DNA of 64,000 nt from CAIWAH01 sp964602595 (lineage in GTDB: Bacteria; Verrucomicrobiota; Verrucomicrobiia; Limisphaerales; UBA9464), in NCBI GenBank assembly GCA_964602595.1, contig CAZRRO010000020.1:67731-131730 (forward strand), read 5' to 3'. Both the position numbers and the translations under genes were made by a program. The stretch's first letter is position 1. Every line of letters starts with the position of its first letter. The notes under the pieces were generated by a model. It worked only from the letters and a program-made list of their open reading frames with translations. It was not told where the DNA came from and did not search any database. Positions 34,101 to 43,100 of this stretch are shown piece after piece.

Positions 34101-34667
34101 CCCGGACCTGAGCAGCCGGGGCGTCTGGCCGGCCGCCTCCGCGAGCGTGTAGCCCGTCAGTTCGGTGAAGGCCGGGTTGGCCCAAAGAATCTGGCCGGCC
34201 CGGTCGGTGACCAGGACCCCATTGGCGGCCGTGTCGAGGGCGACATTGAGCAGGCGCAACTGGCTTTGGGCGCGCTCGTGCTCGGCGCGGAGACGCCGGG
34301 ATTCGAGTTCGTGGCGCACCGCGGAGCCGAGGCGTCCCAGCCGATCCTTGAGCAGGTAGTCGTCGGCACCCGCCTTCAGCATCTCCACGGCAGTTTCCTC
34401 ACCCACCGTGCCGGAGACGATGAGGAACGGCAGGTCCCCCCCGCTGGCCCTCACGATCTGCAAGGCCGTCCGACCACTGAATTCAGGCAGACGAAAATCG
34501 GAAACCACGACATCCCAGGCCTGCCGGCGCAGTGCCTCCTCAAGGGCCACGGCAGTCTCAACCCGCTCGCATTCCGGCTCAAACCCGCCGCGTTCGAGCT
34601 CCTCGATGACCAGCAGGGCGTCGTCCTCGCTATCCTCAACCAGCAGCAGACGGAGCGGCGTTTTCAC
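31179..34667 (-). CDS. Hybrid sensor histidine kinase: REC-PAS(x5)-HisKA-HATPase-REC
   Basis: 1162 residues from a GTG that overlaps the stop of the preceding regulator (GTGA). Domains: N-terminal receiver (1-120, phospho-acceptor D57 in VVVSDFRLP); five PAS/PAC units at about 138-258, 265-390, 395-518, 522-652 and 655-778; HisKA with H798 in GGIAHDFNNIL; HATPase with N909 (NLCTNAWHAM), DNGSGM at 953 and GTGLGLSVVHG at 979; C-terminal receiver (1035-1162, D1090). No membrane segment is visible, so it is likely a cytoplasmic multi-input sensor. The HDFNN box is common in large orphan hybrid kinases. Confidence 0.93.
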   Translation of the reverse strand: MKTPLRLLLVEDSEDDALLVIEELERGGFEPECERVETAVALEEALRRQAWDVVVSDFRLPEFSGRTALQIVRASGGDLPFLIVSGTVGEETAVEMLKAGADDYLLKDRLGRLGSAVRHELESRRLRAEHERAQSQLRLLNVALDTAANGVLVTDRAGQILWANPAFTELTGYTLAEAAGQTPRLLRSGLHDAPFYEAFWKTISAGRTWRGEFTNRRKDGRLYHDEHTVTPVCGAGGRITHFIGIMHDVTARKEAEDELRRANTKLRHLLEHSPAVIYSLRVAGHQAEAQMVSENLTRILGFAPDEVRRPEWWANQLHPEDRERVQAGLAATLAEDNYALEYRLRHQAGHFVWVEDRRRTVRDASGEPVEIAGVWTDITHRKESEAALRESEARTRLAVAASNIGFWDWNVLTNQVYFSPEWKGQLGYAETEFPNRFEEWESRLHPDDRTPTLARLREFLDGLAAEYAVEFRLRHRDGSYRWIFTEAQVTRDASGRPVRMVGCHLDLTERKNAEAALRESERKYRLMVDNMAECVLVLDLGLRNVFASPSVLKIYGYTPDEFVTLPLDRVMSPDAFRQAKQAFAEEMALEASGVADPDRTRRMELLQHRKDGSPIWIESTLSFIRDATGRPAQILCVAKDITERRQARLALEESRHLLEQAQIVGHIGSWMLELGSPAKLIWSAETCRIFGVLPGEFDGRLDTFVALVHPEDREAVTRASQAALAGERDYDLDHRIVRSDGQTRWVHEQADIQRDASGRPERVVGVAQDITDRKRLEDQLRQAQKMEAIGQLAGGIAHDFNNILGAILGNAELIPLLPPGSPEAAECLNDILAGSRRASDLVGQILAFSRRQESIRQPMLLQPVVREVLKLLRATVPANIEFRANLASAPAVLANPSELHQVTMNLCTNAWHAMQGRPGVVLVELAEARLDEAFTRLHPDLRPGNYVRLTVADNGSGMEPATLERIFEPFFTTKPTGVGTGLGLSVVHGIVKNHEGGIVVESRPGEGSIFQLFFPVFIAAPVSNPAGPQAPVPLGADEHILFVDDEEALVRMARVILERLGYRVTTHTDPKAALADFLARPAEFSLAVVDYNMPALNGLELGAAMLERRPGQRIILATGYSATLTADELRQLGFCELMAKPYDIRCLAETVRRVLYRPNLRP

Positions 34668-35116
34668 CCGCGCCTCCCGGGTCCGACGAAACTTTCGTTG
34701 ACGGTCAGCCAGTAACGGCCGAGCTGCCGCATGACTTCGGTGAAGCGGTCGAAATCCACCGGTTTGCGCACGTAGGAATTGGCGCCCAAACGATAGCTGG
34801 TGGCGAGGTCCAGGTCCTCCCGCGAAGTGCTGAGCACCACGACCGGGATCGACCGGGTCCGTTCGTCGGCGCGGACGCGGCGGAGCACCTCGTGTCCGTC
34901 CACCTTGGGCAGCATCAGGTCCAGGAGGATGAGCGCGGGCCAACCGCCCGCCGTGCGGCTGGCGGGCCGCTGCGGCCCAAACAGGTAGCCGAGGGCTTCC
35001 GCGCCGTCACGGGCCACGGCCAAGGCGTGCTCCACGCCTGCCTCGCGCAGCGCCAATTGGGTCAGTTCCTCGTCGTCGGGGTTGTCCTCCACGAGGAGGA
35101 TGAGCGGTGGATGCAT
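34664..35116 (-). CDS. Single-domain response regulator (Rcp1-like)
   Basis: 150 residues consisting only of a receiver domain: acidic pocket VEDNPDD at 9-15, phospho-acceptor D66 in LLDLMLPKVDG, and the lysine in VRKPVDF near residue 119. This is the short-loop type found next to phytochrome-like kinases. It lies 10 bases after the PAS kinase gene and overlaps the hybrid kinase start, so it is probably the relay partner of one or both kinases. Confidence 0.93.
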   Translation of the reverse strand: MHPPLILLVEDNPDDEELTQLALREAGVEHALAVARDGAEALGYLFGPQRPASRTAGGWPALILLDLMLPKVDGHEVLRRVRADERTRSIPVVVLSTSREDLDLATSYRLGANSYVRKPVDFDRFTEVMRQLGRYWLTVNESFVGPGRRG

Positions 35117-35126
35117 GGCGTCGTCC

Positions 35127-36695
35127 TCAGCCGGGCAGGGTAAAAAGGAAGGTCGCGCCCCGGCCGACCTGACTCTCGGCCCAGATGTGCCCGCCGTGGC
35201 GATGGATGATCCGCTGGACCGTCGCCAGACCCACTCCGGAACCTTCGAATTCCTTCTGCCCGTGCAGCCGCTGAAACGGGCTGAAGAGCTTGTCCGCGTA
35301 GGCCATGTCGAACCCGGCGCCGTCGTCCCGCACGAAGAACACCGGCTCACCGTCGTGGCGCATGACGCCCAACTCGATGCGGGCCCAGGCCTTCTTGCCG
35401 GTGAATTTCCAGGCGTTGCCCAGGAGGTTTGCGAGTGCGACGCGAACGAGGGTCGGATCGGCGCGGGCCGCCAGCGCGGGCGCGACCACGAACTCGACCC
35501 GGCGGTCGGGGTTGGCCTGCCGAAGCTCGGTGATGATCCCCGCGGCCAGGATGGACAGGTCCAAGGAAACCCGATCCAAGTCGCCCCGGCCCAGGCGGGC
35601 CAGTTCCAGCAGGTCATCGATGAGCCGGCCCATGCGCCGGGTCGCGGCCCGGATCCGACCCAAATAATGCTGGCCGCGCTCGTCCAATTGGCCGGCGTGC
35701 TTTTCCATCAGGGTGCGGCTAAAGCCGTCGATTCCCCGGAGCGGCGAACGGAGATCGTGGGAGACGGAATACGAGAAGGACTCGAGCTCGCGGTTGGCCG
35801 CCTCCAGCCTCGCGGTCCGTTCGGCCACCCGCTGTTCCAGCCGGGTGTTGAGCAGGAGGATCTGGTTTTCGGCCTGCTTTTGCTCGGTGATGTCGCGCAT
35901 CACGCTCAGGATGCAGGCCTCCTCCCGGAAGGTGATCATCCGGGACGAAACGTTGAAATCCAACGGCCGGCCGTCGGCGAACCGCAGCGTGGTTTCCCGG
36001 TTCAAGCATTCGCCGGTTTCCGCGAGGATGCGTTCGAAGGCGAGCCGTTCCGTCTCGCTCCCCCAGGTCATGTAAGCCTCGGCGGGTTGGCCGATGACCG
36101 CCTCGGGCGGGCTGCCCCAGAATTGGCAAAGGGCCTCGTTGGCCCGGATCACGGTGCGGTCCGACTGCCGCACGATCACCACGCAGTCCGGACTCATGCG
36201 GAACGCCTTGGAGAACAGTTCCTCGCTCTCGCGGAAGGCCGTTTCCGCCCGCTTCCGTTCGGTAATGTCAGCGCGGATGGCCACGTATTGGCGGGGCCGG
36301 CCGGACTCCTCGAGGAAGGGGACTATGGTGGTGTCCACCCAGTAGAACGCGCCATCCTTGGACTTGTTCTTGATCTCACCCTTCCAGACCTGCCCACGGG
36401 CAATGGTGGTCCACAGTTCCCGGATGAACTCCCGGGGATGATGTCCCGAATTGATGAGCCGATGGTCCTGACCGAGCAGTTCCTGGCGCGCATAGCCCGA
36501 GATGGCGCAGAACTTGTCGTTCACGTAGGTGATGCGCCCCTGCGGATCGGTGATGGCCACGATGGCGTGCTCGTCCAACGCGGCCTTGAGGTCTTCGATT
36601 TCCTTCAGTGACGCCTTGAGTTCCAGCTCTGCCCGCCGATGCCCGGGCAAACCGGGAGGATCGGCGGCACCGGTTCTGTGGAAATTGGGACTCAT
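35127..36695 (-). CDS. PAS-PAS sensor histidine kinase (phytochrome-type transmitter)
   Basis: 522 residues. PAS/PAC units lie at about 38-155 and 160-275, then a coiled-coil linker (280-305), HisKA with H313 in FSYSVSHDLRSPLRGIDGF, and HATPase with NLLGNAWKFT near 392, FVRDDGAGFDM near 430 and GSGVGLATVQRIIHRHGG near 468. The transmitter is of the kind found in cyanobacterial phytochromes (Cph1) but no GAF or PHY domain is present. No transmembrane segment was seen. It starts 21 bases after the HTH-receiver gene. Confidence 0.92.
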   Translation of the reverse strand: MSPNFHRTGAADPPGLPGHRRAELELKASLKEIEDLKAALDEHAIVAITDPQGRITYVNDKFCAISGYARQELLGQDHRLINSGHHPREFIRELWTTIARGQVWKGEIKNKSKDGAFYWVDTTIVPFLEESGRPRQYVAIRADITERKRAETAFRESEELFSKAFRMSPDCVVIVRQSDRTVIRANEALCQFWGSPPEAVIGQPAEAYMTWGSETERLAFERILAETGECLNRETTLRFADGRPLDFNVSSRMITFREEACILSVMRDITEQKQAENQILLLNTRLEQRVAERTARLEAANRELESFSYSVSHDLRSPLRGIDGFSRTLMEKHAGQLDERGQHYLGRIRAATRRMGRLIDDLLELARLGRGDLDRVSLDLSILAAGIITELRQANPDRRVEFVVAPALAARADPTLVRVALANLLGNAWKFTGKKAWARIELGVMRHDGEPVFFVRDDGAGFDMAYADKLFSPFQRLHGQKEFEGSGVGLATVQRIIHRHGGHIWAESQVGRGATFLFTLPG

Positions 36696-36716
36696 GGCTG
36701 GGACGGGCCGTTGGCG

Positions 36717-37421
36717 CTACGGGAGACCGACCAGATTCCAGTCCAGGCTGAGCTTCGGGGTAAGCTTGCAGAAGCTGTCGAAGGCCACCGGCTTGACCAG
36801 GTAATGGAGGCAACCCAACTGGCGACAATCCGCCATGTCGCGGCCGTGCCCTGACGCGGTTAGGACGACCACGGGCAGGTCCCGGGTGCGGGCATCGCCC
36901 CGGAGGCGGCGCAGCACTTCGAGCCCGCTCAGCCGAGGAAGGTTGAGGTCGAGCAGGACCACAAGACTCCGGTTGCGGGGCCAGGCGCCAGCGAAGGCGC
37001 CCTGCCGAAACAGGAAGTCGAGGGCGTCGGTCCCGTTGTCGACCGTGTGGACCGAATTCATCAGCCGGGCGGCGCGAAACGCCTCCAGGGTCAGTTCCAC
37101 GTCATCCGGATTGTCTTCCACCAGCAGGATGTCCACGCATTCGCGCGGGTCGGCCGGCCGGCGGCCGGACACCTTGGCCGGAATTGATGGCGAGCCGGAA
37201 AACAGCTCGGCAATGGTCGCTTCCAACGCAGTCGCCAGTTTTTGGACGCTTTGCAGGGAGACGTTCCGGGCGGCGCGTTCGATGTCGGTGATGTAGGTGC
37301 GGTGCAGGCCCGCCCGCCAAGCCAACTCCTCCTGGGTCAGCCCTAGCCGTTGCCGGCGTTCCTTGACCGCCATCGCGAACGACGACAGCACCGCAGGGAC
37401 TGTGGAGGATTCCTTGGGCAC
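36717..37421 (-). CDS. HTH (XRE/Cro-C1)-receiver fusion regulator
   Basis: 234 residues from a GTG. Residues 14-74 are a Cro/C1-type helix-turn-helix (RRQRLGLTQEELAWRAGLHR, then ITDIERAARNVSLQSVQKLA). Residues 96-230 are a receiver domain of the Rcp1 type with VEDNPDD at 101-107, phospho-acceptor D158 in LLDLNLPRLSG, and K near 208 in LVKPVAF. Most DNA-binding response regulators carry the receiver first and use OmpR, LuxR or Fis outputs, so this order and output are unusual. The GTG start keeps a phenylalanine at the start of helix 1; an ATG at 37373 is the alternative. Confidence 0.85.
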   Translation of the reverse strand: MPKESSTVPAVLSSFAMAVKERRQRLGLTQEELAWRAGLHRTYITDIERAARNVSLQSVQKLATALEATIAELFSGSPSIPAKVSGRRPADPRECVDILLVEDNPDDVELTLEAFRAARLMNSVHTVDNGTDALDFLFRQGAFAGAWPRNRSLVVLLDLNLPRLSGLEVLRRLRGDARTRDLPVVVLTASGHGRDMADCRQLGCLHYLVKPVAFDSFCKLTPKLSLDWNLVGLP

Positions 37422-37520
37422 GTTGGATGTGAGCTTAACACGGGGCCTGAAATTGCAAGAGACTATGAGTGACAGTCTGCCTGCGCCAACCCGGGTAGGC
37501 GCAGGTTCGGAGCCGACGGA

Positions 37521-38150
37521 TCACTCGGCGAGGCCGTGCTCGGTCACGTAGCGGATCAGCTCCGCGGTGGTGGCAAGCCGCATTTTCTCCAGCAGCCGCG
37601 ACCGGTAGGTGCTCACCGTCTTTGCGCTCAGCGAAAGCCGGGTGCCAACCTCGGATACGGTCCGGCCCGAACCGAGTTGGACAAGCACCTGGAATTCCCG
37701 GGCGGAAAGCCGCTCGTGCGGCAGGCCGGCGGCCGGGTCTCCCAGCCCTTGGATCAGGCGTTCCGCCAGGGCACCGGAAACGTGCTTCTGGCCGGCCACG
37801 GCCTTGCGGACCGCTTCAACGACCTCTGCCAAGCCCTCGGACTTCGACAGGTAACCAAATGCCCCGGCCTTGAGGGCGGGCACGCCGAAATCGAGCTCGG
37901 ACTTGCCGCTCAGGATTAGGACCGGCAGGTGGGGCGCCAGCACCCGAACGTCCGGCAACAGGTCCAGGCCGTTCCGATCGGGCAGGTTCATGTCGAGGAT
38001 CGCGACGTCCCAAGCGGACTCGGACACCAGCTGGAGAAACTCGCGACCGCTCTTGGCCTCGGCCACGTGAGCGTCCGGGAAATGCCGGTTCAGCGTTCGC
38101 CTCAACCCCTCCAAGACAAGGTCATGATCGTCAACGATGACAATTCTCAC
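37521..38150 (-). CDS. LuxR-family (NarL/FixJ-type) response regulator
   Basis: 209 residues, GTG start. Receiver domain at 1-120 with VDDHD at 6-10, phospho-acceptor D53 in AILDMNLPDRNG and K near 104 in YLSKSEG. The LuxR-type helix-turn-helix at about 145-205 is LSAREFQVLVQLGSGRTVSE followed by LSLSAKTVSTYRSRLLEKM. It is a DNA-binding regulator, and the kinase pair just downstream is a natural source of phosphate. It is separated from the HTH-receiver gene by 99 bases. Confidence 0.94.
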   Translation of the reverse strand: MRIVIVDDHDLVLEGLRRTLNRHFPDAHVAEAKSGREFLQLVSESAWDVAILDMNLPDRNGLDLLPDVRVLAPHLPVLILSGKSELDFGVPALKAGAFGYLSKSEGLAEVVEAVRKAVAGQKHVSGALAERLIQGLGDPAAGLPHERLSAREFQVLVQLGSGRTVSEVGTRLSLSAKTVSTYRSRLLEKMRLATTAELIRYVTEHGLAE

Positions 38151-38252
38151 GGCGCCGGGCAGCTACTCACGGTGGCGGTGGCCTTTCAAGGACACTGTGG
38201 CCCGGCATGGGCATTTCGCCGGCGACCGACCGGCGCAACCGACTGTTCCGGC

Positions 38253-39974
38253 CTAGAAGTCCTTGAAGGTGTCCTCACCGGGCAAGGGCAACTCGCCCCG
38301 TTTGGCGACGTGGCCGTTCGCGCCGGGACTGCGCGGGGCGGGATGGCGGCCCGCCCCCGGCCGCGGCCGCGGGGTGTGGGCCGGGATGGACGGCTTGAGG
38401 GCGACCGACGGCGGAGCGTCGGTCGTCAGCCCCAATTGGGATGAATTGGCCCCGCCCACGAGGCTTTCCAGTTCGACGATGGTCTGGCTGACGCTACCGA
38501 CCTGAGAGCTGAGTTGCTCGCTCGCCGCGGCAGCTTCCTCGGAAGCGGCGGCGTTGGACTGGGTGATCTTGTCCATCTGCGAGACCGCGATGCTAACCTG
38601 CTGGATGCCTTGGGACTGTTCGTTGGAGGCCAGGGCGATCTCGGCGACGAACTGGTCCACCTCGCGGGTCTTGCCGGCGATCTGGCCGAAGCTGGTCGCA
38701 ACCCGGGCGCTGATCTCGACGCCGCGCTGGCTCTTGCTGATGGCATCCTCGATCTTGAACGCCGTCTCCTTGGCGGACTTGGCGCTGCGCTGGGCGAGGT
38801 TGCGGACCTCGTCGGCGACGACGGCGAAACCCATGCCGGCCTCGCCGGCGCGGGCGGCCTCGACGGCCGCGTTGAGGGCGAGGATGTTGGTCTGGAAGGC
38901 GATCTCGTCGATGTCCTTCACGATCTTGGCCACCTCGGCGCTGGAGGTGCGGATGTCGTTCATCGCCGATTCCATCTCGACCATGTCGTTGGTGCCGACG
39001 TCGGCGGCGGTGCGGGTCTCGCCCGCGACTTCCTTGGCCTTCTTGGCGGCCTCGGCGTTGCGCTTCACCATGCTCGTGATTTCCTCCAGCGAGGCACTGG
39101 TTTCCTCCAGGCTCGCGGCCTGTTCGCTGGCGCCTTCCGCCAGGCTCTGGCTGGACGAGGCGATTTCCCCGGCGGCCTCATTGGTCTGGGCACTGGCGTC
39201 GCGAAGCGCCTCGATGATGCGCTTGATCGGCGCGACGATGTTGCGTTGGCTGACGATGGAGAATCCGATGCAAACCAGAACCGCGAGGGGCAGCATCCAG
39301 CCCAGCACGGCCAGCATGCCTGCCTTCTGGATCTTTTCGACCCGCTCCATGGTGGTGCTGAGGACAAATGCGCCCCGAATGTCGCCGGCTTTCCAACCTT
39401 CCATCACGAAGCCGAGGATGTCCTTGCCGTCTCCCGTGGGACTGTTCTTCGGATCGCCGTGACAGGCCAGGCAGTCGCTGCTCAGGACAATGGGACGGGC
39501 GTAGGTGATCCGGTTGCGGGCAGTATCCACTTCAAAGAACTCGTTGGTGGTGCCGCTTTCGAACGCGGAGAGGATGCGAATCTCGTCCGGGGTCGGCAGG
39601 TTTTTCGGATTGCGGGCCTGGTGCTTGGGAATGCGGAAGTCGTAACCTTCCACCTCCGCCACCTTCTCGATGGAGCGCCAGGCGGCGACGACCGGCACGG
39701 TCTCATAGAGGGCCGAGCTGCGGAGATCGCCGGCGGCCTTGAAATCCGCGATGAGTTTCTCCCGATTGAAGGCTTCGCGGCGGTTGAGGTTGGAGACGGT
39801 GGCGCGGGTGGCTTCCGCCTCGATGATGGCGGCTTTCATGGTGCTGCGCACCTGTTCGATGCCCTGCTGCCGGATAAGCCGATGCTGGACAAGCACGGCC
39901 ACCAGCACCGTCAGGAGGATGGTGGCGACGGCGGTTAGCACCAGTTTGGCGCCGATGGTTTTGGCGAAGTTCAT
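38253..39974 (-). CDS. Methyl-accepting chemotaxis protein with Tll0287-like heme-binding sensor (DUF3365)
   Basis: 573 residues. Membrane helix at 9-29, periplasmic Tll0287-like (DUF3365) domain at 35-210 with a c-type heme motif C168-LAC-H172, second helix at about 217-241, a linker, and the chemoreceptor signalling region with its tip around EIAFQTNILALNAAVEAARA near residues 358-377. The C-terminus is a basic/proline-rich linker ending TFKDF, which may be a CheR tether. It is expected to sense redox state or gas ligands through covalent heme and signal to CheA. It is the first gene of the signalling block. Confidence 0.92.
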   Translation of the reverse strand: MNFAKTIGAKLVLTAVATILLTVLVAVLVQHRLIRQQGIEQVRSTMKAAIIEAEATRATVSNLNRREAFNREKLIADFKAAGDLRSSALYETVPVVAAWRSIEKVAEVEGYDFRIPKHQARNPKNLPTPDEIRILSAFESGTTNEFFEVDTARNRITYARPIVLSSDCLACHGDPKNSPTGDGKDILGFVMEGWKAGDIRGAFVLSTTMERVEKIQKAGMLAVLGWMLPLAVLVCIGFSIVSQRNIVAPIKRIIEALRDASAQTNEAAGEIASSSQSLAEGASEQAASLEETSASLEEITSMVKRNAEAAKKAKEVAGETRTAADVGTNDMVEMESAMNDIRTSSAEVAKIVKDIDEIAFQTNILALNAAVEAARAGEAGMGFAVVADEVRNLAQRSAKSAKETAFKIEDAISKSQRGVEISARVATSFGQIAGKTREVDQFVAEIALASNEQSQGIQQVSIAVSQMDKITQSNAAASEEAAAASEQLSSQVGSVSQTIVELESLVGGANSSQLGLTTDAPPSVALKPSIPAHTPRPRPGAGRHPAPRSPGANGHVAKRGELPLPGEDTFKDF

Positions 39975-40178
39975 GGAAGGGTTCGGTCAGGGGATGGAGG
40001 ATGAGGACGGATCATCACCGGATTCAGGAGGACGATCAGGCAAAGCGCTGGAGGCCAGAGGGAGCATGTGTCTGTGATTAGCAGTCGGCGGGCGGCCGAT
40101 TAGCTTGAGGTTGGGGCCTGTCGTCCGATGGACGATTTTCTTGTAGGCCGAACACCTACAGGGGTGGGACCTGCGCGG
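39975..40178. other. Intergenic region between mfd and the chemoreceptor gene
   Basis: It holds the upstream region of the chemoreceptor gene and the end of the mfd transcript. A small TGTAGG/CCTACA stem is seen near 40142-40160 without a U tract. No gene recognised. Confidence 0.35.
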
Positions 40179-43100
40179 TCAGAGCCCGAGCAACAGCTTG
40201 CGCAATTCAGCCATCCGGGACTTGGCCTCGCGCTTCGCGAGGCGCGGGAAATAGCCGCCAATCGTGATCGGTTCGCGGCCGCGGAAGAGCTTCACTTTGT
40301 CCTCCACCACCTCGACCGCGGTCACCTGCTTGGCGGCGGCGAGGACGCGGAGTTCGTGGACGCTGATGAGCAATTCCACCGAAGTGGGCGGCGGGCCGAA
40401 GCGATCCCGAAGCTCGCGTTGCAGCGCTTCCAATTCCGTGCGCTGGGTCGCTTGGGCAAGCTTTCGGTAAATCTCCAGCCGGTGCTCGGCTTCCCGCACG
40501 TAGTCGAGCGGCAGGTAAGCCGGCGTCTTGGGCGGCTCGGCGCCCGGGGCTCGGCGACGGGCGGCGGAATCTCCGGCTTCGTCGTCGGCTTCCACCCAGC
40601 GGACCAAGTTCTCCCGCGGAATCTCGATGTCGGTCAGGCCGGCCTGGAGTTCGGGAAACTCGGCGGGCTTGGCCTTGCGTTTGGCTTCCTGGAGTTCCTC
40701 GCCAGGATTCATCGCGAGGAAGCCGAGGCTAAGCCTGACCTCGGTGCGCGGGGCGACCTTCTCGCCCTTCAGCGAGGCGACGCTTTGCTTGAGCAACTGG
40801 CAGTAGAGGTCGAAGCCCACGGCCGTGACGTGCCCGCTCTGCTGCGGGCCAAGCAGGTTGCCGGCGCCGCGGATTTCCAGGTCGCGCATGGCGATCTTGA
40901 ACCCGGAACCGAGCGCCGAATACTGCTTGATGGCGCTCATCCGCTTGCGCGCCTCGGTCAGGAGCTGCGCGTGGCGCGGCAGCAGCAGGTAGCAGTAGGC
41001 TTGGTGCTTGTAGCGGCCGACGCGGCCGCGGAGCTGGTAAAGCTCGCTCAGGCCAAAGCGGTCGGCGCGGTCGATGACCATCGTGTTGGCGTTGGGAATA
41101 TCGAGGCCGCTCTCGATGATCGTGGTGCTCACCAGCACGTCGGCCTCGCCGTTCACGAACTGCGTCATGACCTTCTCCAGGTCGTCGGCGTCCATCTGCC
41201 CGTGGCCCACGACGATGCGGGCGTCGGGCACGAGCGCCTTCAGCTTCAGCGCGACCGACTCGATGGTGGAGACGCGGTTGTGGAGGAAATAAACCTGCCC
41301 ACCGCGGTTCAGCTCGCGCCGGAGCGCGTCACGGATGACCCGTTCGTCGTAGTTGCCGACCACGGTCTCGACCGGCAGGCGGTCCTGCGGCGGGGTCTCC
41401 AACGTGCTGAGGTCGCGGGCGCCGGTGAGCGCCATGTAGAGCGTGCGCGGGATCGGCGTAGCGCTGAGCGTGAGCACGTCCACGGTGGTGCGGAGCAGCT
41501 TGAACTGCTCCTTGTGCTTCACGCCGAACTTCTGCTCCTCGTCCACGATCACTAGGCCAAGGTCTTTGAACTGCATGTCGGCCAACACGATGCGGTGCGT
41601 GCCGATGACGATGTCCACCTGGCCGGTGGCGGCGGCCTCCATGACGGCGCGCTGCTGCTTGGGCGTGCGGAAGCGGGACATCAGCTCCACGCGGACCGGG
41701 AACTCGGCCATCCGTTCGCGGAAGCTGTTGTAATGCTGCTGTGCCAGCACGGTCGTGGGCACGAGCAACGCCACCTGCTTGCCGGCCATCACGGCCTTGA
41801 ACGCCGCGCGGATCGCCACCTCGGTCTTGCCGAAACCCACGTCGCCGCACAGCAGGCGGTCCATCGGCTTCGGCGTCTCCATGTCTCGCTTCACCGCGTC
41901 GATGGCGCGGAGCTGGTCCGGCGTCTCCTCGAACTCGAATGCCGACTCGAACTCACGCTGCCACTGGGCGTCGGGCGTGCACGCGTAACCCGTCTGCGTG
42001 GCCCGCGCCGCCTGCACCCGCAACAGGTCGGCGGCGAGATCCTTGACCGCCCGTTCGGCCTCCTGCTTGGCCTTGGTCCATCGCGTGCCGCCGATGGTGC
42101 TGAGCTGCGGCCGCGCCTTGCCGGCGCCGACGTATTTGCCCACGAGGTGCGCCTCGGTGACCGGCACGTAGAGTTTGGGGGCCTCCTCGCCGGCGTCGCG
42201 CGCCGCGAATTCGATGACCAGGCATTCTTGGCCGCCGCCAGCCGGCGCCGGATTCGTGCTCCCAGCCTTGGCTTCCCGCGCGGGCGGCAAAGTCTTGAGG
42301 CCTCGGAAAATGCCGATGCCGTGCTGGACGTGGACGACGAAGTCGCCTTCCTCGAACTCGGTGAAATCGACCTCGAAGGCCGAGCGCATCGCCTGCGCGT
42401 GCGGCGACTTCAGGCGGCGCGACCGGGCCACCTTGTAGCGGCCGTAGATCTCCGCGTCGGTCACCACGGCGATCCGGGCCGACGGAATCAGGAAGCCGCG
42501 GGAAAGCGATCCGAGGTGAATGACCAAGGACGAATGCCCAAGGTCCAGACTTTGAGCCTTAGTCATTGGGCCTTGGTCATTCGCCCCGTCGGCTAAGCCA
42601 TACTCGTTCCACAGCTCGGTGAACCGTTGCCGTTCGCCCTCGGTGTTGCAGAAGACATGCACCGTGTGGTCCTGACGAATCCAGCGGTGCAATTGCTGGA
42701 AGAACTCCCGCCGCTGGACGTCCGCCACCTGCGGGTCGGGCAGGCTCGCCCCGATGGGCCGGTAGGCGTCGAGGGATTCGTAGGCAGGCAGGCTGTCGGA
42801 CGGCCCGGAGGAGTGCGGTGCTCGGACGGCCTCGTCCACCGGAACGTCGCCGGACTCGGTGGAGTTGCCGTCGCGGGCCAGACCGTCCGAGCCGCCTTCG
42901 TCACCGCTCAGTTCGACGAGGGTCATTCCGCGCCGGACTGCTTCGGCCTGAAACTCGGCCCACGGAAAATGGAAGGCGTCGCCTGCCGGAACCTGGTCGG
43001 CATAACGCGCGGCGTGCGCGGCCAGTTCCGCGGGCTCGCTTAGAAGAATCAGCGCCCGGTCGGGCAGGTAATCCAGCAGGGTGCCCAGCGGCAGCTTTGG

